A DNA stretch of 53,563 nucleotides. Source: Chlorobium sp. GTDB taxonomy: Bacteria; Bacteroidota; Chlorobiia; Chlorobiales; Chlorobiaceae. Positions 8,893-18,312 of the stretch are shown here, in pieces. The position numbers and the translations under genes were made by a program. Position 1 is the stretch's first letter; every line of letters begins with the position of its first letter. Below the pieces are notes generated by a model. It had not been told where the DNA came from, did not search any database, and worked only from the letters and a program-made list of their open reading frames with translations. The stretch covers positions 1 to 53,563 of the forward strand of contig NZ_JAIOZR010000014.1 of assembly GCF_021740465.1 (NCBI RefSeq). The letters run 5' to 3'.

Positions 8893-10197
8893 TTAACGAT
8901 CATTAGATGCTATCACTTTTTTGTATATCCCCATCAATTCAGCGACATGCTCCTTCATCGACCGAACAGATGACTTTCCTCTCAAGGCCATGCTTATGGC
9001 ATCGACACGTCTGTCGACAAACAACTGCATCGAGCAGGTTAACGCAACCGGATTGTCCGGTTCGACAAGAAATCCGTTGCTGCCCTCCTGAATCTGCTGT
9101 TCCGCACCTCCGCATCGGGTAGCGATTACAGGCTTACCCATACTTAAGGCTTCAGCTATGTTCAACCCGAAAACCTCAAGACAAATCGTAGGATGGACCA
9201 ACACATCGAGTTGTGAAATCAACGTGTCAGCAGATTCTTTCGTGACCTTTCCTTTCCAGATTATTCGTTTGTCGCTCGCATATTTCCTCATCAGCCTCCG
9301 CATGTAACGTTCTTCCGGCTTGTTGCCGGCCCCACCAATGATGTGAAGCTCCGTTTTCCCGGTTACTCCGGAAAAGGCTCGAAGCAACACATGCACTCCT
9401 TTGACGTACGATATCCGACCGAGAAAGAAAAAGCGTAACGGTGCATCAGAATCTTGTCTCGCAACTACAGCCTGTGATTGTACAACTTTGACAACGGTTA
9501 TTCCATGAGGCACTATTTTTATTTTATCTTCCGGCGCCCCATTGCGGAACATGCTTTGAGCCATAGCTGCGGAAGGAGCAACAAGTAGAGAAGCCGAATG
9601 CACAATATCATTCCATCCATCCAGTTTTTCCCTTATGGAAAGCGCTGACGTCCCTACAGGCGTGACATAGTAGAGAAAAGGCATACGTCTCAATGCCGCC
9701 CCTAACGCAAGTCGTATCCTTAAGGGAAGTAGCCGCAACAACGGCCAGACACCCATCCCCCAGCGAATATTATTGTGCAGCACACATCTCAAACAGTCAC
9801 TGTCATTTGCAGTGACAGAACAGATATCGTCGGCATGATTAAGCAGTGCACCAGCTGGACAGAGAATGCCCCCATGGTGTGCCGTCACGATAAAGGGAAG
9901 CCCTTCAGTCGCACATGCTTTTGCAAAAACCTCCTTCATGCCGTGAGCATGCACAATATCCGGTTTTATGTCCTTCAGCAGATCGGTGACCTCATTCTTT
10001 TCGGCAAACTCTTCTGAACATACTGTATGAACAGAGCACCCTTTGTAGAAAAGCTGTGAAACTGAACTATCGCCCGGGGTCGCTATTTGCAGATCTACAC
10101 CCTGTTCGATCAATTCATCGACCAGCTGCCTGACATATACCTGCCCGCCCCCGTAATCCGAAAAAAAATCACCGGAAGCGACAATCAGTAGTCTCAT
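8893..10197 (-). CDS. Family 4 glycosyltransferase
   Basis: GT4 glycosyltransferase of 434 residues. The N-terminal domain starts MRLLIVASGDFFSDYGGGQVYV with the family glycine-rich loop, followed by DIVHAHGMKEVFA. The C-terminal domain has FFFLGRISYVKGVHVLL and VHPTICLEVFGLNIAEALSMGKPVIAT, including the E-x7-E motif and the following GGAEQQIQEGSNGFLVEP. Several cysteines cluster at about residues 125-140 (CSVTANDSDCLRCVL), an insertion seen in some GT4 proteins. It probably acts on the cytosolic face in repeat-unit synthesis. The acceptor is unknown. Confidence 0.87.
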   Translation of the reverse strand: MRLLIVASGDFFSDYGGGQVYVRQLVDELIEQGVDLQIATPGDSSVSQLFYKGCSVHTVCSEEFAEKNEVTDLLKDIKPDIVHAHGMKEVFAKACATEGLPFIVTAHHGGILCPAGALLNHADDICSVTANDSDCLRCVLHNNIRWGMGVWPLLRLLPLRIRLALGAALRRMPFLYYVTPVGTSALSIREKLDGWNDIVHSASLLVAPSAAMAQSMFRNGAPEDKIKIVPHGITVVKVVQSQAVVARQDSDAPLRFFFLGRISYVKGVHVLLRAFSGVTGKTELHIIGGAGNKPEERYMRRLMRKYASDKRIIWKGKVTKESADTLISQLDVLVHPTICLEVFGLNIAEALSMGKPVIATRCGGAEQQIQEGSNGFLVEPDNPVALTCSMQLFVDRRVDAISMALRGKSSVRSMKEHVAELMGIYKKVIASNDR

Positions 10198-10234
10198 GCC
10201 ACCCCATCTTCTTTATTGATCACCGAACAATGCA

Positions 10235-12001
10235 TCATAAAGCAACATCTTTGTATTCAGCAATTCTTTGAATAACACCCTCGGACAACTCCACGATGTA
10301 ATCACACTTCTCGAGGGTAGAGAGTCGATGAGCAATAATCAGGACAGTGAGTTCTTTGCTGAGATCGTCAATAGCGTTCATTACAGATTTTTCCGTATGA
10401 CTGTCCAGGGCGCTTGTAGCCTCATCAAATATGATAACATCAGCCTCTTTATAGAGTGCTCGGGCAATCCCGATCCTTTGGCGTTGTCCCCCGGACAGAC
10501 GAACACCCCGCTCACCAACTGTAGTTTTGTATTTCTCTGGCAATGTCTCTATCAGTTCCGCGATCTGAGCCTGAGAAGCCGCCTTACGTACCCGGTCTTT
10601 ATCAATCCGGTCTTTTGGAATGCCAAATGCTATATTTTCTTCAATAGAGCTGTCTGCAAGAAAAATTGACTGGGGAACATGGGCTATATGTACCTGCCAT
10701 GCCCGACCGTTCTGTTTTGTTATTGACTGCCCATCTACTTCAATAACCCCTTCTGTTGGCTCAAGAAGCCCCATGAGTATATCGAGCAATGTGCTTTTTC
10801 CACTACCGGTTGTGCCGATAAAACCGATACGGCTGCCTTTGGGAATACTGAAATCGAGGTTTGTCAAAACCCTGGGAGCATCTGTTCCATAGCGAAATGA
10901 AAGACCTCTGAAACGTATCTCTTTTCTGAATGATAACGGCACAGGCTGAGGCTCATCAGCATATTCAGGCATTTGCTGATCAAGCAGCGACAGCGCATCA
11001 TCGAGGGAGGCCTGATTACCCTGTATCCCTGCCCATGCTCCGTATATCTTCTGCAGAAGCGGAAGCATCCTCTGAGCACCGAGAGCAAGCAGTCCAAGAA
11101 GCGGAATCGCACTCACCAACCCACCCTCTTTCATTGAAAGAGAATACGACAACCCGGCAATCAACAGCATCCCGAGAGCTTCGACGACAAACCGTGGACT
11201 GTTGCTGAGAAAAGACACATTACCTTGTGAACGTCGCAATGGAAAAATGGATTTTCTGAAGATATTGCAGTACTCCTCCTGACTTCCATCAAGAAGGATA
11301 TCACGAATACCTCCCATGGCCTCCTGAAGCAATCGTATCATCTGATTGCTCTCCTGCGCTATCAACTGACTGTGCTGCTGTAATCGGGAACGGGTTATTC
11401 CGATAACAAGTGCATATATCAATCCAAAACCGCCGAAAGCCATCAAAGCGATCAGTGGGTTCACTGACAGCATGACGAACAGTATCGAAACAAAGATAAG
11501 TGTGGAGCTTATAAGATCGAGAATATTGACGAACGCACTGATAACACTACCGGTCTTCGAAGATATTCCTGCAATCACATCACTGCTGTTGCGTCCGATG
11601 TGAACAGCGTAGGGCTGATACAAGGTATGACGATATACACTCATACTCAGATCGGCTACGGTCGCAAAGGATAACCGGGTACTGAACCACAGCATGAACA
11701 GACGCATCACGCCTGAAACAAGAGCCGCAAGGCCAAAAGCCACGGTCATCGGAAAAACAAGCTGATTCGGAGATGTTATGCCCAGAATATCAATGAAAAA
11801 CTTCGCCCGATGATGTTCATAAATTGTTTCCGGCCTGGTCAGGGCAGAAAGAAACGGAAGCACAGCGCCAAGACTCAGTACTTCGGCAAAAGAGGCAAGA
11901 ATCATCAGAATAAACAGAAGCAAAAACTGTATCCGTCTGCGTCTGCTGACATGGCGCCACAGGCTGTATAAAAGCTTTATGATACTCTGATTGGAATCCA
12001 A
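10235..12001 (-). CDS. ABC exporter, fused membrane and ATPase domains (MsbA/PglK-like)
   Basis: A 588-residue half-transporter with six predicted membrane helices in about residues 20-320 and a nucleotide-binding domain in about 345-588. Intact motifs are Walker A GTTGSGKST, signature LSGGQRQRIGIARAL, Walker B VIIFDEATSALD and the switch-region IIAHRLSTL. The N-terminal FAEVLSLGAVLPFL segment resembles PglK-type lipid-linked oligosaccharide flippases. Because no Wzx-type flippase gene is visible in this cluster, this protein is a reasonable candidate to flip the undecaprenyl-linked repeat unit across the inner membrane (inference). It presumably acts as a homodimer. Confidence 0.88.
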   Translation of the reverse strand: MDSNQSIIKLLYSLWRHVSRRRRIQFLLLFILMILASFAEVLSLGAVLPFLSALTRPETIYEHHRAKFFIDILGITSPNQLVFPMTVAFGLAALVSGVMRLFMLWFSTRLSFATVADLSMSVYRHTLYQPYAVHIGRNSSDVIAGISSKTGSVISAFVNILDLISSTLIFVSILFVMLSVNPLIALMAFGGFGLIYALVIGITRSRLQQHSQLIAQESNQMIRLLQEAMGGIRDILLDGSQEEYCNIFRKSIFPLRRSQGNVSFLSNSPRFVVEALGMLLIAGLSYSLSMKEGGLVSAIPLLGLLALGAQRMLPLLQKIYGAWAGIQGNQASLDDALSLLDQQMPEYADEPQPVPLSFRKEIRFRGLSFRYGTDAPRVLTNLDFSIPKGSRIGFIGTTGSGKSTLLDILMGLLEPTEGVIEVDGQSITKQNGRAWQVHIAHVPQSIFLADSSIEENIAFGIPKDRIDKDRVRKAASQAQIAELIETLPEKYKTTVGERGVRLSGGQRQRIGIARALYKEADVIIFDEATSALDSHTEKSVMNAIDDLSKELTVLIIAHRLSTLEKCDYIVELSEGVIQRIAEYKDVAL

Positions 12002-12064
12002 AGGAATACTCTCTTTAATAATTTTTATTTAACGGAATAAACTCATGCAGATGTCGCCTGTATC

Positions 12065-13150
12065 TTATAAGGAATATTCATTGTACACTTTTGAGACGCC
12101 CTCTTGCAGGGATATTGTGTATTTCCAACCCAGCGATTCAAGTTTGCTGACATCCAGCAGTTTTCTCGGAGTGCCATCAGGTTTCGAATCGTCAAAACAA
12201 ACCTGCCCACGGAAACCAACAATATCCTGAATAAGAATTACAAGTTCCCTGATGGAAATATCCTCACCAGTTCCTATGTTGATATGCGTATTACGGACTT
12301 GAACCTTTCCTGATTGAAACATATCTCTGAAACAAAGATTCTCCATTATGTAAACACATGCATCCGCAAGATCATCACTGTGCAAAAACTCCCGCCGGGG
12401 AGAACCTGTCCCCCAGATAGTCACTTGATAGTTACCTGGAGAGCTGAGAGTAATACCATACTTGTCAAGAACATCGAGGATCTTTTCCCAGGGTGCTGAA
12501 CCATCGACGCCATCAATCGGGTTTTTATCGAGATCGTACCTTACGGAGTCACTTTCACCGTCCATCAGGCATTTTCCAAGATGGAATTTTCTGAGAAGTG
12601 CAGGCAAAACGTGGGATGTAGCAAAATCGAAATTGTCTTTAGGGCCGTAAAGATTGGTGGGCATCACAGACAGAAAATTCATACCGTATTGCAGATTGTA
12701 GCTTTCACAGAGCTTTATACCGGATATTTTAGCGATCGCATACGGTTCATTGGTGTATTCGAGTTCACCGGTAAGCAGGCACTCCTCTGACATGGGCTGT
12801 GGTGCATATTTCGGATAGATGCAGGAGGAGCCAAGAAAAAGCAGATCTTTTACCCCGGCAAGATAGGAGCCATGAATGAGATTGGCTTCAATCTGAAGAT
12901 TTTCATAGATGAACTGCGCCCGGTATGTGTCGTTTGCGGCGATCCCCCCTACTTTTGCCGCTGCCATAAAAATGTAATCCGGTCTTTCCGTCGAAAGAAA
13001 TTCAAATACGGCTTTCTGGTCAAGAAGATTCAGTTCAGACCTGTCACGAACTATAAGTGCATTATAACCGGCATTCTCAAGTCGGCGTACTATTGCTGAA
13101 CCAACAAGTCCTTTATGCCCTGCAACATAGATTTTCCTTATATCACTCAT
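12065..13150 (-). CDS. fcl: GDP-L-fucose synthase
   Basis: Predicted bifunctional NADPH-dependent epimerase-reductase converting GDP-4-keto-6-deoxymannose to GDP-L-fucose. The Rossmann motif GHKGLVGSAI is near residue 12, the catalytic serine region GSSCIYP near 107 and the Y-x3-K motif in EPYAIAKISG near 138. There is also WGTGSPRREFLHSDD near 245. At 361 residues it is about 40 longer than the E. coli enzyme because of an insertion at about 195-235, between the HLGK and WGTG segments. I believe insertions of this kind occur in Bacteroidetes/Chlorobi homologues. Its substrate would come from Gmd, encoded upstream in the same cluster. Confidence 0.92.
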   Translation of the reverse strand: MSDIRKIYVAGHKGLVGSAIVRRLENAGYNALIVRDRSELNLLDQKAVFEFLSTERPDYIFMAAAKVGGIAANDTYRAQFIYENLQIEANLIHGSYLAGVKDLLFLGSSCIYPKYAPQPMSEECLLTGELEYTNEPYAIAKISGIKLCESYNLQYGMNFLSVMPTNLYGPKDNFDFATSHVLPALLRKFHLGKCLMDGESDSVRYDLDKNPIDGVDGSAPWEKILDVLDKYGITLSSPGNYQVTIWGTGSPRREFLHSDDLADACVYIMENLCFRDMFQSGKVQVRNTHINIGTGEDISIRELVILIQDIVGFRGQVCFDDSKPDGTPRKLLDVSKLESLGWKYTISLQEGVSKVYNEYSL

Positions 13151-13172
13151 ATAATTATAAAAGGACTTTTTT

Positions 13173-14213
13173 TCACATATTGAATTTCCGAATCAAAAAC
13201 CGAAAATTACTTGTTCGTATCTGATTCAGAAGAAAGCAAAACATATTACCAATAGTAATATTTAGTCTGTAGATACTCAGCACAAAATAATACACAGGCC
13301 ATCCCTTAAGATACTTTTGTACTTTTTCTGCCCTAAAAACACCACCTTTAATCAGATCGTCAATATCATGAACATATTGTTTATAAAATCCCTTGCCTCC
13401 CTGCAGTAAACACCCTGCAATCAAAATAAGTCCTTGCGATTTGAACCCGCACATGATCTCCTCATCAGTATAAAATCCTTCTTTTTCGAATAAACGATCA
13501 AGAAAAAGATAACAGCTAAAGGAATCCTGCAGTTTTGCAAGCGTCATGGTCCTTGTTGTCGAACTGGTATTTACTCGATACCCATGTACATTATTTTTAC
13601 ATCTTGTTATTTTTTTTGCATGCCAGACAAACTGATAGTGCAACAGCATATCCATCCCAACAAGCACGGGAAGATAGGTAATATCATACTCTCTTAATAG
13701 TTCTGCATTGTATAACTTTCCGTGATATAAAAAATCCATATACCAGACAGATTTCTCAAGGTAATCGTTTCTGGACATGGATGAAAAATCAGGCAAACCT
13801 ATTTCTCCGCAGACAGCACCATCCATTGAGATGCGAAGTATATTTCCGACAACAATATCAGAATCGCTCCTTTTCGCATGATCCATCAGCTCCCGAAGAG
13901 CCCCGGGAAACAGAATATCATCACCATCGATAATGGTAAAATACTCTCCAGTCATCTCTTTCAGACCCAACTCCAGGCCTTCGCCGACAGAACTCACCGC
14001 TTTTCTGTTGTAGACCACCTTGATCCGCATATCCTGTTTTGCATAATCAAGTACGATCTTTTCGGTTAAATCCGAAGAAACCCCATTTATAACCGCAACG
14101 AGCTCAAAATCCTCATAATCCTGAGATAATATTGATTCAAAACAGTCTTTCAGGTACTTATCGGCATTATACAAAGTTGAAACTACAGATATTTTTGGCA
14201 AATCCTCGCTCAT
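13173..14213 (-). CDS. Family 2 glycosyltransferase
   Basis: GT-A fold transferase of about 346 residues. After MSEDLPKISVVSTLYNADKYL comes LSQDYEDFELVAVINGVSSD and then the metal-binding motif TIIDGDDILFPGAL (D-G-D-D) near residue 100. The C-terminal 60 residues are hydrophobic or basic (YYFVLSIYRLNITIGNMFCFLL), probably an amphipathic membrane anchor. The gene is markedly A+T-rich compared with gmd and the hydrogenase genes, consistent with recent transfer. The start is taken at the ATG at 14213 rather than the in-frame GTG at 14222. Confidence 0.85.
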   Translation of the reverse strand: MSEDLPKISVVSTLYNADKYLKDCFESILSQDYEDFELVAVINGVSSDLTEKIVLDYAKQDMRIKVVYNRKAVSSVGEGLELGLKEMTGEYFTIIDGDDILFPGALRELMDHAKRSDSDIVVGNILRISMDGAVCGEIGLPDFSSMSRNDYLEKSVWYMDFLYHGKLYNAELLREYDITYLPVLVGMDMLLHYQFVWHAKKITRCKNNVHGYRVNTSSTTRTMTLAKLQDSFSCYLFLDRLFEKEGFYTDEEIMCGFKSQGLILIAGCLLQGGKGFYKQYVHDIDDLIKGGVFRAEKVQKYLKGWPVYYFVLSIYRLNITIGNMFCFLLNQIRTSNFRFLIRKFNM

Positions 14214-14310
14214 AAGCTTCACACCGTAGAGTTAATCAGCAGAAATTCACAACCATCCAGCCTGCGTCCTGTGTCTAATCGAAAAAAACACATACCTAAC
14301 AGAGAATCCT

Positions 14311-15546
14311 TCAGGCTTCAAGAATGGATTCGTAGAGCCTCATGTACCGTCTTGACACAACATCCAAATCATACTCCCTGACAGCTTTTTGCCTGGCTTT
14401 TCGACACAAGTCATCATAGCCTGCATTATCACACAAAACCCATTTGATCCCTCTTGCCAAATCCTCAACGTCAAAAGGCTCTGCCAAATAGCCTGTTACT
14501 TTGTGATCAATCATATCTGGAAGCCCGCAAGCATTGAATGCAATCACAGGAGTCCCGCAAGCCAGAGCCTCTACTACCGTATTCGGAAGATTATCAATCC
14601 TTGAAGGAACAACAAGCACGTCCGCTGCACTGTAAAGAAGACATAAAGTCAAATCATCATACAGATGGCCAGTATATCTCACCTTGAATCCGGTATCAGA
14701 GGATTTTTCAGGGGCATGCTGACCAAAGACAATTAATTCCAGGCCTTTGATTTCACCAGCAAGCAGTTCAAGGGCTTTCAGTATTTTATCATAACCTTTA
14801 ATTGGATTCTTACTGCCGCCATTTGCCCCGAAAAGTAAAAAAGGAATATCCTGCGGAAAATTAAAAATTTTACGTGCTAAAGCTTTTTCAACAGGTCTCC
14901 ATAAAGTCGTATCAATCGGATTTGGAATGACACTCACTGGCCATCCTGCCATCAGCTTGCTCTCCTGCACACATTTCCCCAACCATTTACTTGGGGTCAC
15001 TATATGGATAGGCTCCTTCCATGCCTTCTGTTTTCTGGACCATGCCCAGCGATTCAGATCGAATCCTGATTCATTCGAAGGTCTGTTATGATGATAATAG
15101 CCCTCTCTCCAGCGAAAATCCTCAGTATAATGCTCGGCACCACAGAACGCCCACATATCGTGCAGCGTCCAAAGCAGCGGTTTTTTTATTTTGGCGATAT
15201 CTTCAATGGACATCATTTCATAGATCCAATGCATATGCACAACATCGCATTCAGAATTGTTGAGCAAACCCGGCCAGTCCGAAACAACATATGACGCAGA
15301 GTAGGGGGTATCGGATGAAGAGTGGAAAAAACAGTTGGGCAACCCCGCAAAGAGCGTCCTTGCCTTATTGAAAAGCCTTGCCGGAGTGGATCTGTCGGGC
15401 ACACAAACACTCCAGTCATCGGTGTTCGACTGATTGACATACATCCGTGATTCGAAACCGCTACTCATCAATGAACGGTGGATACGGTATGCCGCCCGCG
15501 CTCCCCCGGTATAGTGGTCTGTATGATTAAGTTGGCAGATTTTCAT
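14311..15546 (-). CDS. Family 4 glycosyltransferase
   Basis: GT4 glycosyltransferase of about 411 residues. It starts MKICQLNHTDHYTGGARAAYR, where TGGARAA is the N-terminal glycine-rich loop typical of WcaC/WcaL-like colanic-acid transferases. It continues with DVVHMHWIYEMMS and LLWTLHDMWAFCGAEHYTE, also characteristic of that group. The C-terminal half has VVPSRIDNLPNTVVEALACGTPVIAF with E-x7-E. WcaC-like members often use GDP-fucose or other hexoses; since gmd and fcl lie in the locus, a fucosyltransferase is possible but unproven. Confidence 0.86.
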   Translation of the reverse strand: MKICQLNHTDHYTGGARAAYRIHRSLMSSGFESRMYVNQSNTDDWSVCVPDRSTPARLFNKARTLFAGLPNCFFHSSSDTPYSASYVVSDWPGLLNNSECDVVHMHWIYEMMSIEDIAKIKKPLLWTLHDMWAFCGAEHYTEDFRWREGYYHHNRPSNESGFDLNRWAWSRKQKAWKEPIHIVTPSKWLGKCVQESKLMAGWPVSVIPNPIDTTLWRPVEKALARKIFNFPQDIPFLLFGANGGSKNPIKGYDKILKALELLAGEIKGLELIVFGQHAPEKSSDTGFKVRYTGHLYDDLTLCLLYSAADVLVVPSRIDNLPNTVVEALACGTPVIAFNACGLPDMIDHKVTGYLAEPFDVEDLARGIKWVLCDNAGYDDLCRKARQKAVREYDLDVVSRRYMRLYESILEA

Positions 15547-15701
15547 AGTGTACCGGTTATCAAACATTCAAACCCAAATCATTTTTCCCCGCGTCGGTAC
15601 TTCTGAGATTGCCCGGTTTCATAAGTACCTTCACTGGAATACTCTGACAAGGCCTGGACGATGAAAGCCGCTTTTCCCCTTTACAAGATTACCCCCCCCT
15701 T

Positions 15702-16739
15702 TTAAAAGCCACGTTTCTTTACCTTCTCCCAATCAGCCCTGGCCATAAGCCCCACAAGCTCATCAAACTTGATTTCAGGCTCCCACCCGAGTTTTTCCTT
15801 GGCTTTTGCAGGATTACCGATAAGCAGATCCACTTCTGTAGGACGATAATACTCGGGATCGATTGCAACCAGCACCTTGCCTGTTCTGCGATCAACCCCT
15901 TTTTCGTCAGCACCAGAGCCCTGCCAGTCGATATCGATATCGAGCTCCCTGAAAGCGTGATCGGCGAATTCCCTCACCGTATGGGTTTCTCCGGTAGCCA
16001 GCACATAATCGTCGGGCTCCGGCAGCTGCAGCATGCGCCACATGCCTTCGACAAATTCAGGAGCATAGCCCCAGTCGCGTTTGGCATTCAGATTGCCGAG
16101 CATGAGTTGCTCCTGCAGGCCAGCCTTGATCCTTGCGGCTGCACGGGTGATCTTGCGCGTAACGAAGGTTTCTCCCCTCCTTGGGGACTCATGGTTGAAC
16201 AGGATTCCATTACAGGCATAGAGGCCGTATGCCTCACGGTAATTCACCATAATCCAGTAACCATAAAGTTTGGCAACACCGTAAGGAGAACGGGGATAAA
16301 AAGGAGTTTTCTCGGTTTGGGGCACCTCCTGTACCTTGCCGAACAATTCGCTGGTCGATGCCTGGTAAAAGCGTGTGCTGATACGAGTCTCCCTTATGGC
16401 ATCAAGAAAACGCAAGGTACCAAGCGCATCAACCTGGGCAGTATAGTCGGGCATATCAAACGACACCTTGACGTGGCTCTGCGCAGCAAGGTTGTAAATT
16501 TCATCCGGATGAATCTTCTCGAGAAGACGGTTCAGATTGCTTGCATCAGTAAGATCGCCATGGTGAAAAAAAAAACGGTCGGCAGCCTGAGCATCATTGA
16601 TAATATGATCTATCCTGCCGGTGTTGAAGCTGCTGCTCCGGCGCACGATACCGTGCACTTCGTAGTTTTTCGCCAGCAAAAGCTCGGCAAGGTATGAACC
16701 GTCCTGTCCGGTAATACCGGTAATAAGAGCTCTCTTCAT
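15702..16739 (-). CDS. gmd: GDP-mannose 4,6-dehydratase
   Basis: NADP-dependent short-chain dehydrogenase superfamily enzyme converting GDP-D-mannose to GDP-4-keto-6-deoxy-D-mannose. It has the usual 345-residue length. The cofactor motif [15 protein letters not shown] starts near residue 8. The catalytic triad region is the STSELFG segment plus [12 protein letters not shown] (Tyr and Lys of Y-x3-K) near residue 150. The substrate-binding [15 protein letters not shown] is near 180. It is well conserved and nearer the genome's usual base composition than the surrounding glycosyltransferases. With Fcl it supplies GDP-L-fucose. Confidence 0.95.
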   Translation of the reverse strand: MKRALITGITGQDGSYLAELLLAKNYEVHGIVRRSSSFNTGRIDHIINDAQAADRFFFHHGDLTDASNLNRLLEKIHPDEIYNLAAQSHVKVSFDMPDYTAQVDALGTLRFLDAIRETRISTRFYQASTSELFGKVQEVPQTEKTPFYPRSPYGVAKLYGYWIMVNYREAYGLYACNGILFNHESPRRGETFVTRKITRAAARIKAGLQEQLMLGNLNAKRDWGYAPEFVEGMWRMLQLPEPDDYVLATGETHTVREFADHAFRELDIDIDWQGSGADEKGVDRRTGKVLVAIDPEYYRPTEVDLLIGNPAKAKEKLGWEPEIKFDELVGLMARADWEKVKKRGF

Positions 16740-16823
16740 GGTTTGGAATTATGGGGTATTATGCTATACACAAGAAAAATATTTCTGTTTACCTATAAGT
16801 GTTGACGAAAAACCCTCAGCTAT

Positions 16824-18011
16824 TCAAGCATCGCCTCTTTTCAGGTAACCAATTTTTCGGATTGAGTCGATAACAGAAAAAAGCCCCATCCTTGATGATG
16901 ATGAGACAAAGTAATAGATGAACCAGCAGAGGAATATGCCGAACAGCATGTAATCCGGAACACGCATAATTGTGCCGATTATTGCCAACGAAGAAAATAA
17001 TACCGAAAGAGACATGATGATGATCACAACACCGGCGTGCCCAAATCCCATGTCCCTCAGAATGTGATGAAAATGGGTTTTATCCGGTTCGAACGGGCTT
17101 TTTCCTCGCATCATGCGTTTTACCATAACGGCCAGCGTATCCGTAACAGGGATGGAGAGCACCAGCAGAGAGGCTACCGGAGATACGATACTGCCCGGTT
17201 TCTGGGTAAGTTCGATAGCAAAGAAGGCAAGCACGAAGCCGATCGTCATACTCCCGGCGTCGCCCATAAACAGCTTGGAGGGGTACCAGTTGAAACGGAG
17301 AAAGGCTGCAATTGCCCCAACAAAGGCAAGACTGAGCAGCATAAAAGCGCTCATATCATTCAGCCAGGCCAGCACCGCAAATGCAGTAAATGAAGCCAAT
17401 GATGTGGTTCCGGCAAGCCCGTCAAGTCCATCGATCATATTGATTGCGTTGATGACACCAAGGATGCAGAAAATAGTGACCGGAAACATGACCAATCCCG
17501 TTTCAATCGGCCCTAAACCTACAAGATTACCGAAACTGTTCAGACGCATACCGGGAAAATAGTATATCGTGATTATCGATGCGGTAATCTGCACAACAAA
17601 GCGCCATTTGAAGCTGATATCAAAACGATCGTCAAGAACCCCCACACCGAGAATGAGCAGAATAGATATCATAAAGCTCATGTATTTCACAACCGGAAAG
17701 AACAGAAGCATTGCCACAAGCACTCCGGCAATAATACCCAGTCCGCCAACCAGCGGTTTGGCGACATCATGGACCTTCCTGTTATTGTCCGGGATATCCA
17801 GCAATTTGAGCTTGGAGGCAGACGCGGCAAGACCGAGAATGGAAAGATGGGCAACGAAAAGAGCGACTGCGTAAATGCGCACATGCTCCATGGATCTAGT
17901 CAGAAAACTCACCCAGTATTGCTCATCAGTCGAGCCGAAGGCAAACTGGCCTACTGCAGACAATCCCGCAAGAAAAACACCCAGAAGTAATATAAGAAGA
18001 TAATGCAACAT
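16824..18011 (-). CDS. Undecaprenyl-phosphate sugar-1-phosphate transferase (WecA/MraY superfamily)
   Basis: Polytopic initiating glycosyltransferase of about 395 residues and roughly 11 membrane segments. Conserved cytosolic loops are visible: GVLDDRFDIS (the D-D motif, residue ~125), NAINMIDGLDGLAG (residue ~195), LFMGDAGSMTIGF (residue ~250) and KTHFHHILRDMGFGH (the H-x-H-H loop, residue ~310). The family transfers HexNAc-1-phosphate (often GlcNAc) from UDP-sugar to undecaprenyl phosphate, starting repeat-unit assembly. It differs from MraY by its WecA-like loops and by context. Upstream lie 301 nt that include the terminator of the wzz-like gene, so this gene probably has its own promoter. 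Confidence 0.88.
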   Translation of the reverse strand: MLHYLLILLLGVFLAGLSAVGQFAFGSTDEQYWVSFLTRSMEHVRIYAVALFVAHLSILGLAASASKLKLLDIPDNNRKVHDVAKPLVGGLGIIAGVLVAMLLFFPVVKYMSFMISILLILGVGVLDDRFDISFKWRFVVQITASIITIYYFPGMRLNSFGNLVGLGPIETGLVMFPVTIFCILGVINAINMIDGLDGLAGTTSLASFTAFAVLAWLNDMSAFMLLSLAFVGAIAAFLRFNWYPSKLFMGDAGSMTIGFVLAFFAIELTQKPGSIVSPVASLLVLSIPVTDTLAVMVKRMMRGKSPFEPDKTHFHHILRDMGFGHAGVVIIIMSLSVLFSSLAIIGTIMRVPDYMLFGIFLCWFIYYFVSSSSRMGLFSVIDSIRKIGYLKRGDA

Positions 18012-18235
18012 GGGGAATACTCTTTACGGGTTGTGGATCCTGACTTATATGAGCGGCAAAAATCATACCAAAAAAAACAAAATCCAGAAAACCTAATGCT
18101 GGCAATATGCTCGCCACAAAGTAATTACCTGCGTGCTTTTCCATAATTCATCCATACTGAGACACGGTATCAATATGATACAATATAATGCCTCATTTCA
18201 AGACAACCAAATAAGATGCTCTATCCGAATCGACT

Positions 18236-18269
18236 AAAAAAAAGCAATGACCGCTTGCGCGGCCATTGC
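18236..18269 (-). terminator. Rho-independent terminator after the wzz-like gene
   Basis: On the minus strand an 11-bp stem (GCAATGGCCGC paired with GCGGTCATTGC, one G-U pair) with loop GCAA is followed by eight T. It separates the SLBB/Wzz genes from the WecA-like gene. The rest of the 301-nt gap (18012-18312) is A+T-rich; I see no certain gene in it. Confidence 0.85.
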
Positions 18270-18312
18270 CCAATGAGTGATGAAATGCAAACACCATACC
18301 GAATAACTCTTC

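Noticed and set aside
15957-16697. A 246-codon open frame antisense to gmd
   Set aside because: Shadow of a highly conserved gene.
17926-18144. A 72-codon frame upstream of and overlapping the WecA-like gene
   Set aside because: Begins with a plausible MEKHAGNYF and a hydrophobic stretch, but most of it overlaps the conserved gene in another frame; no support for translation.
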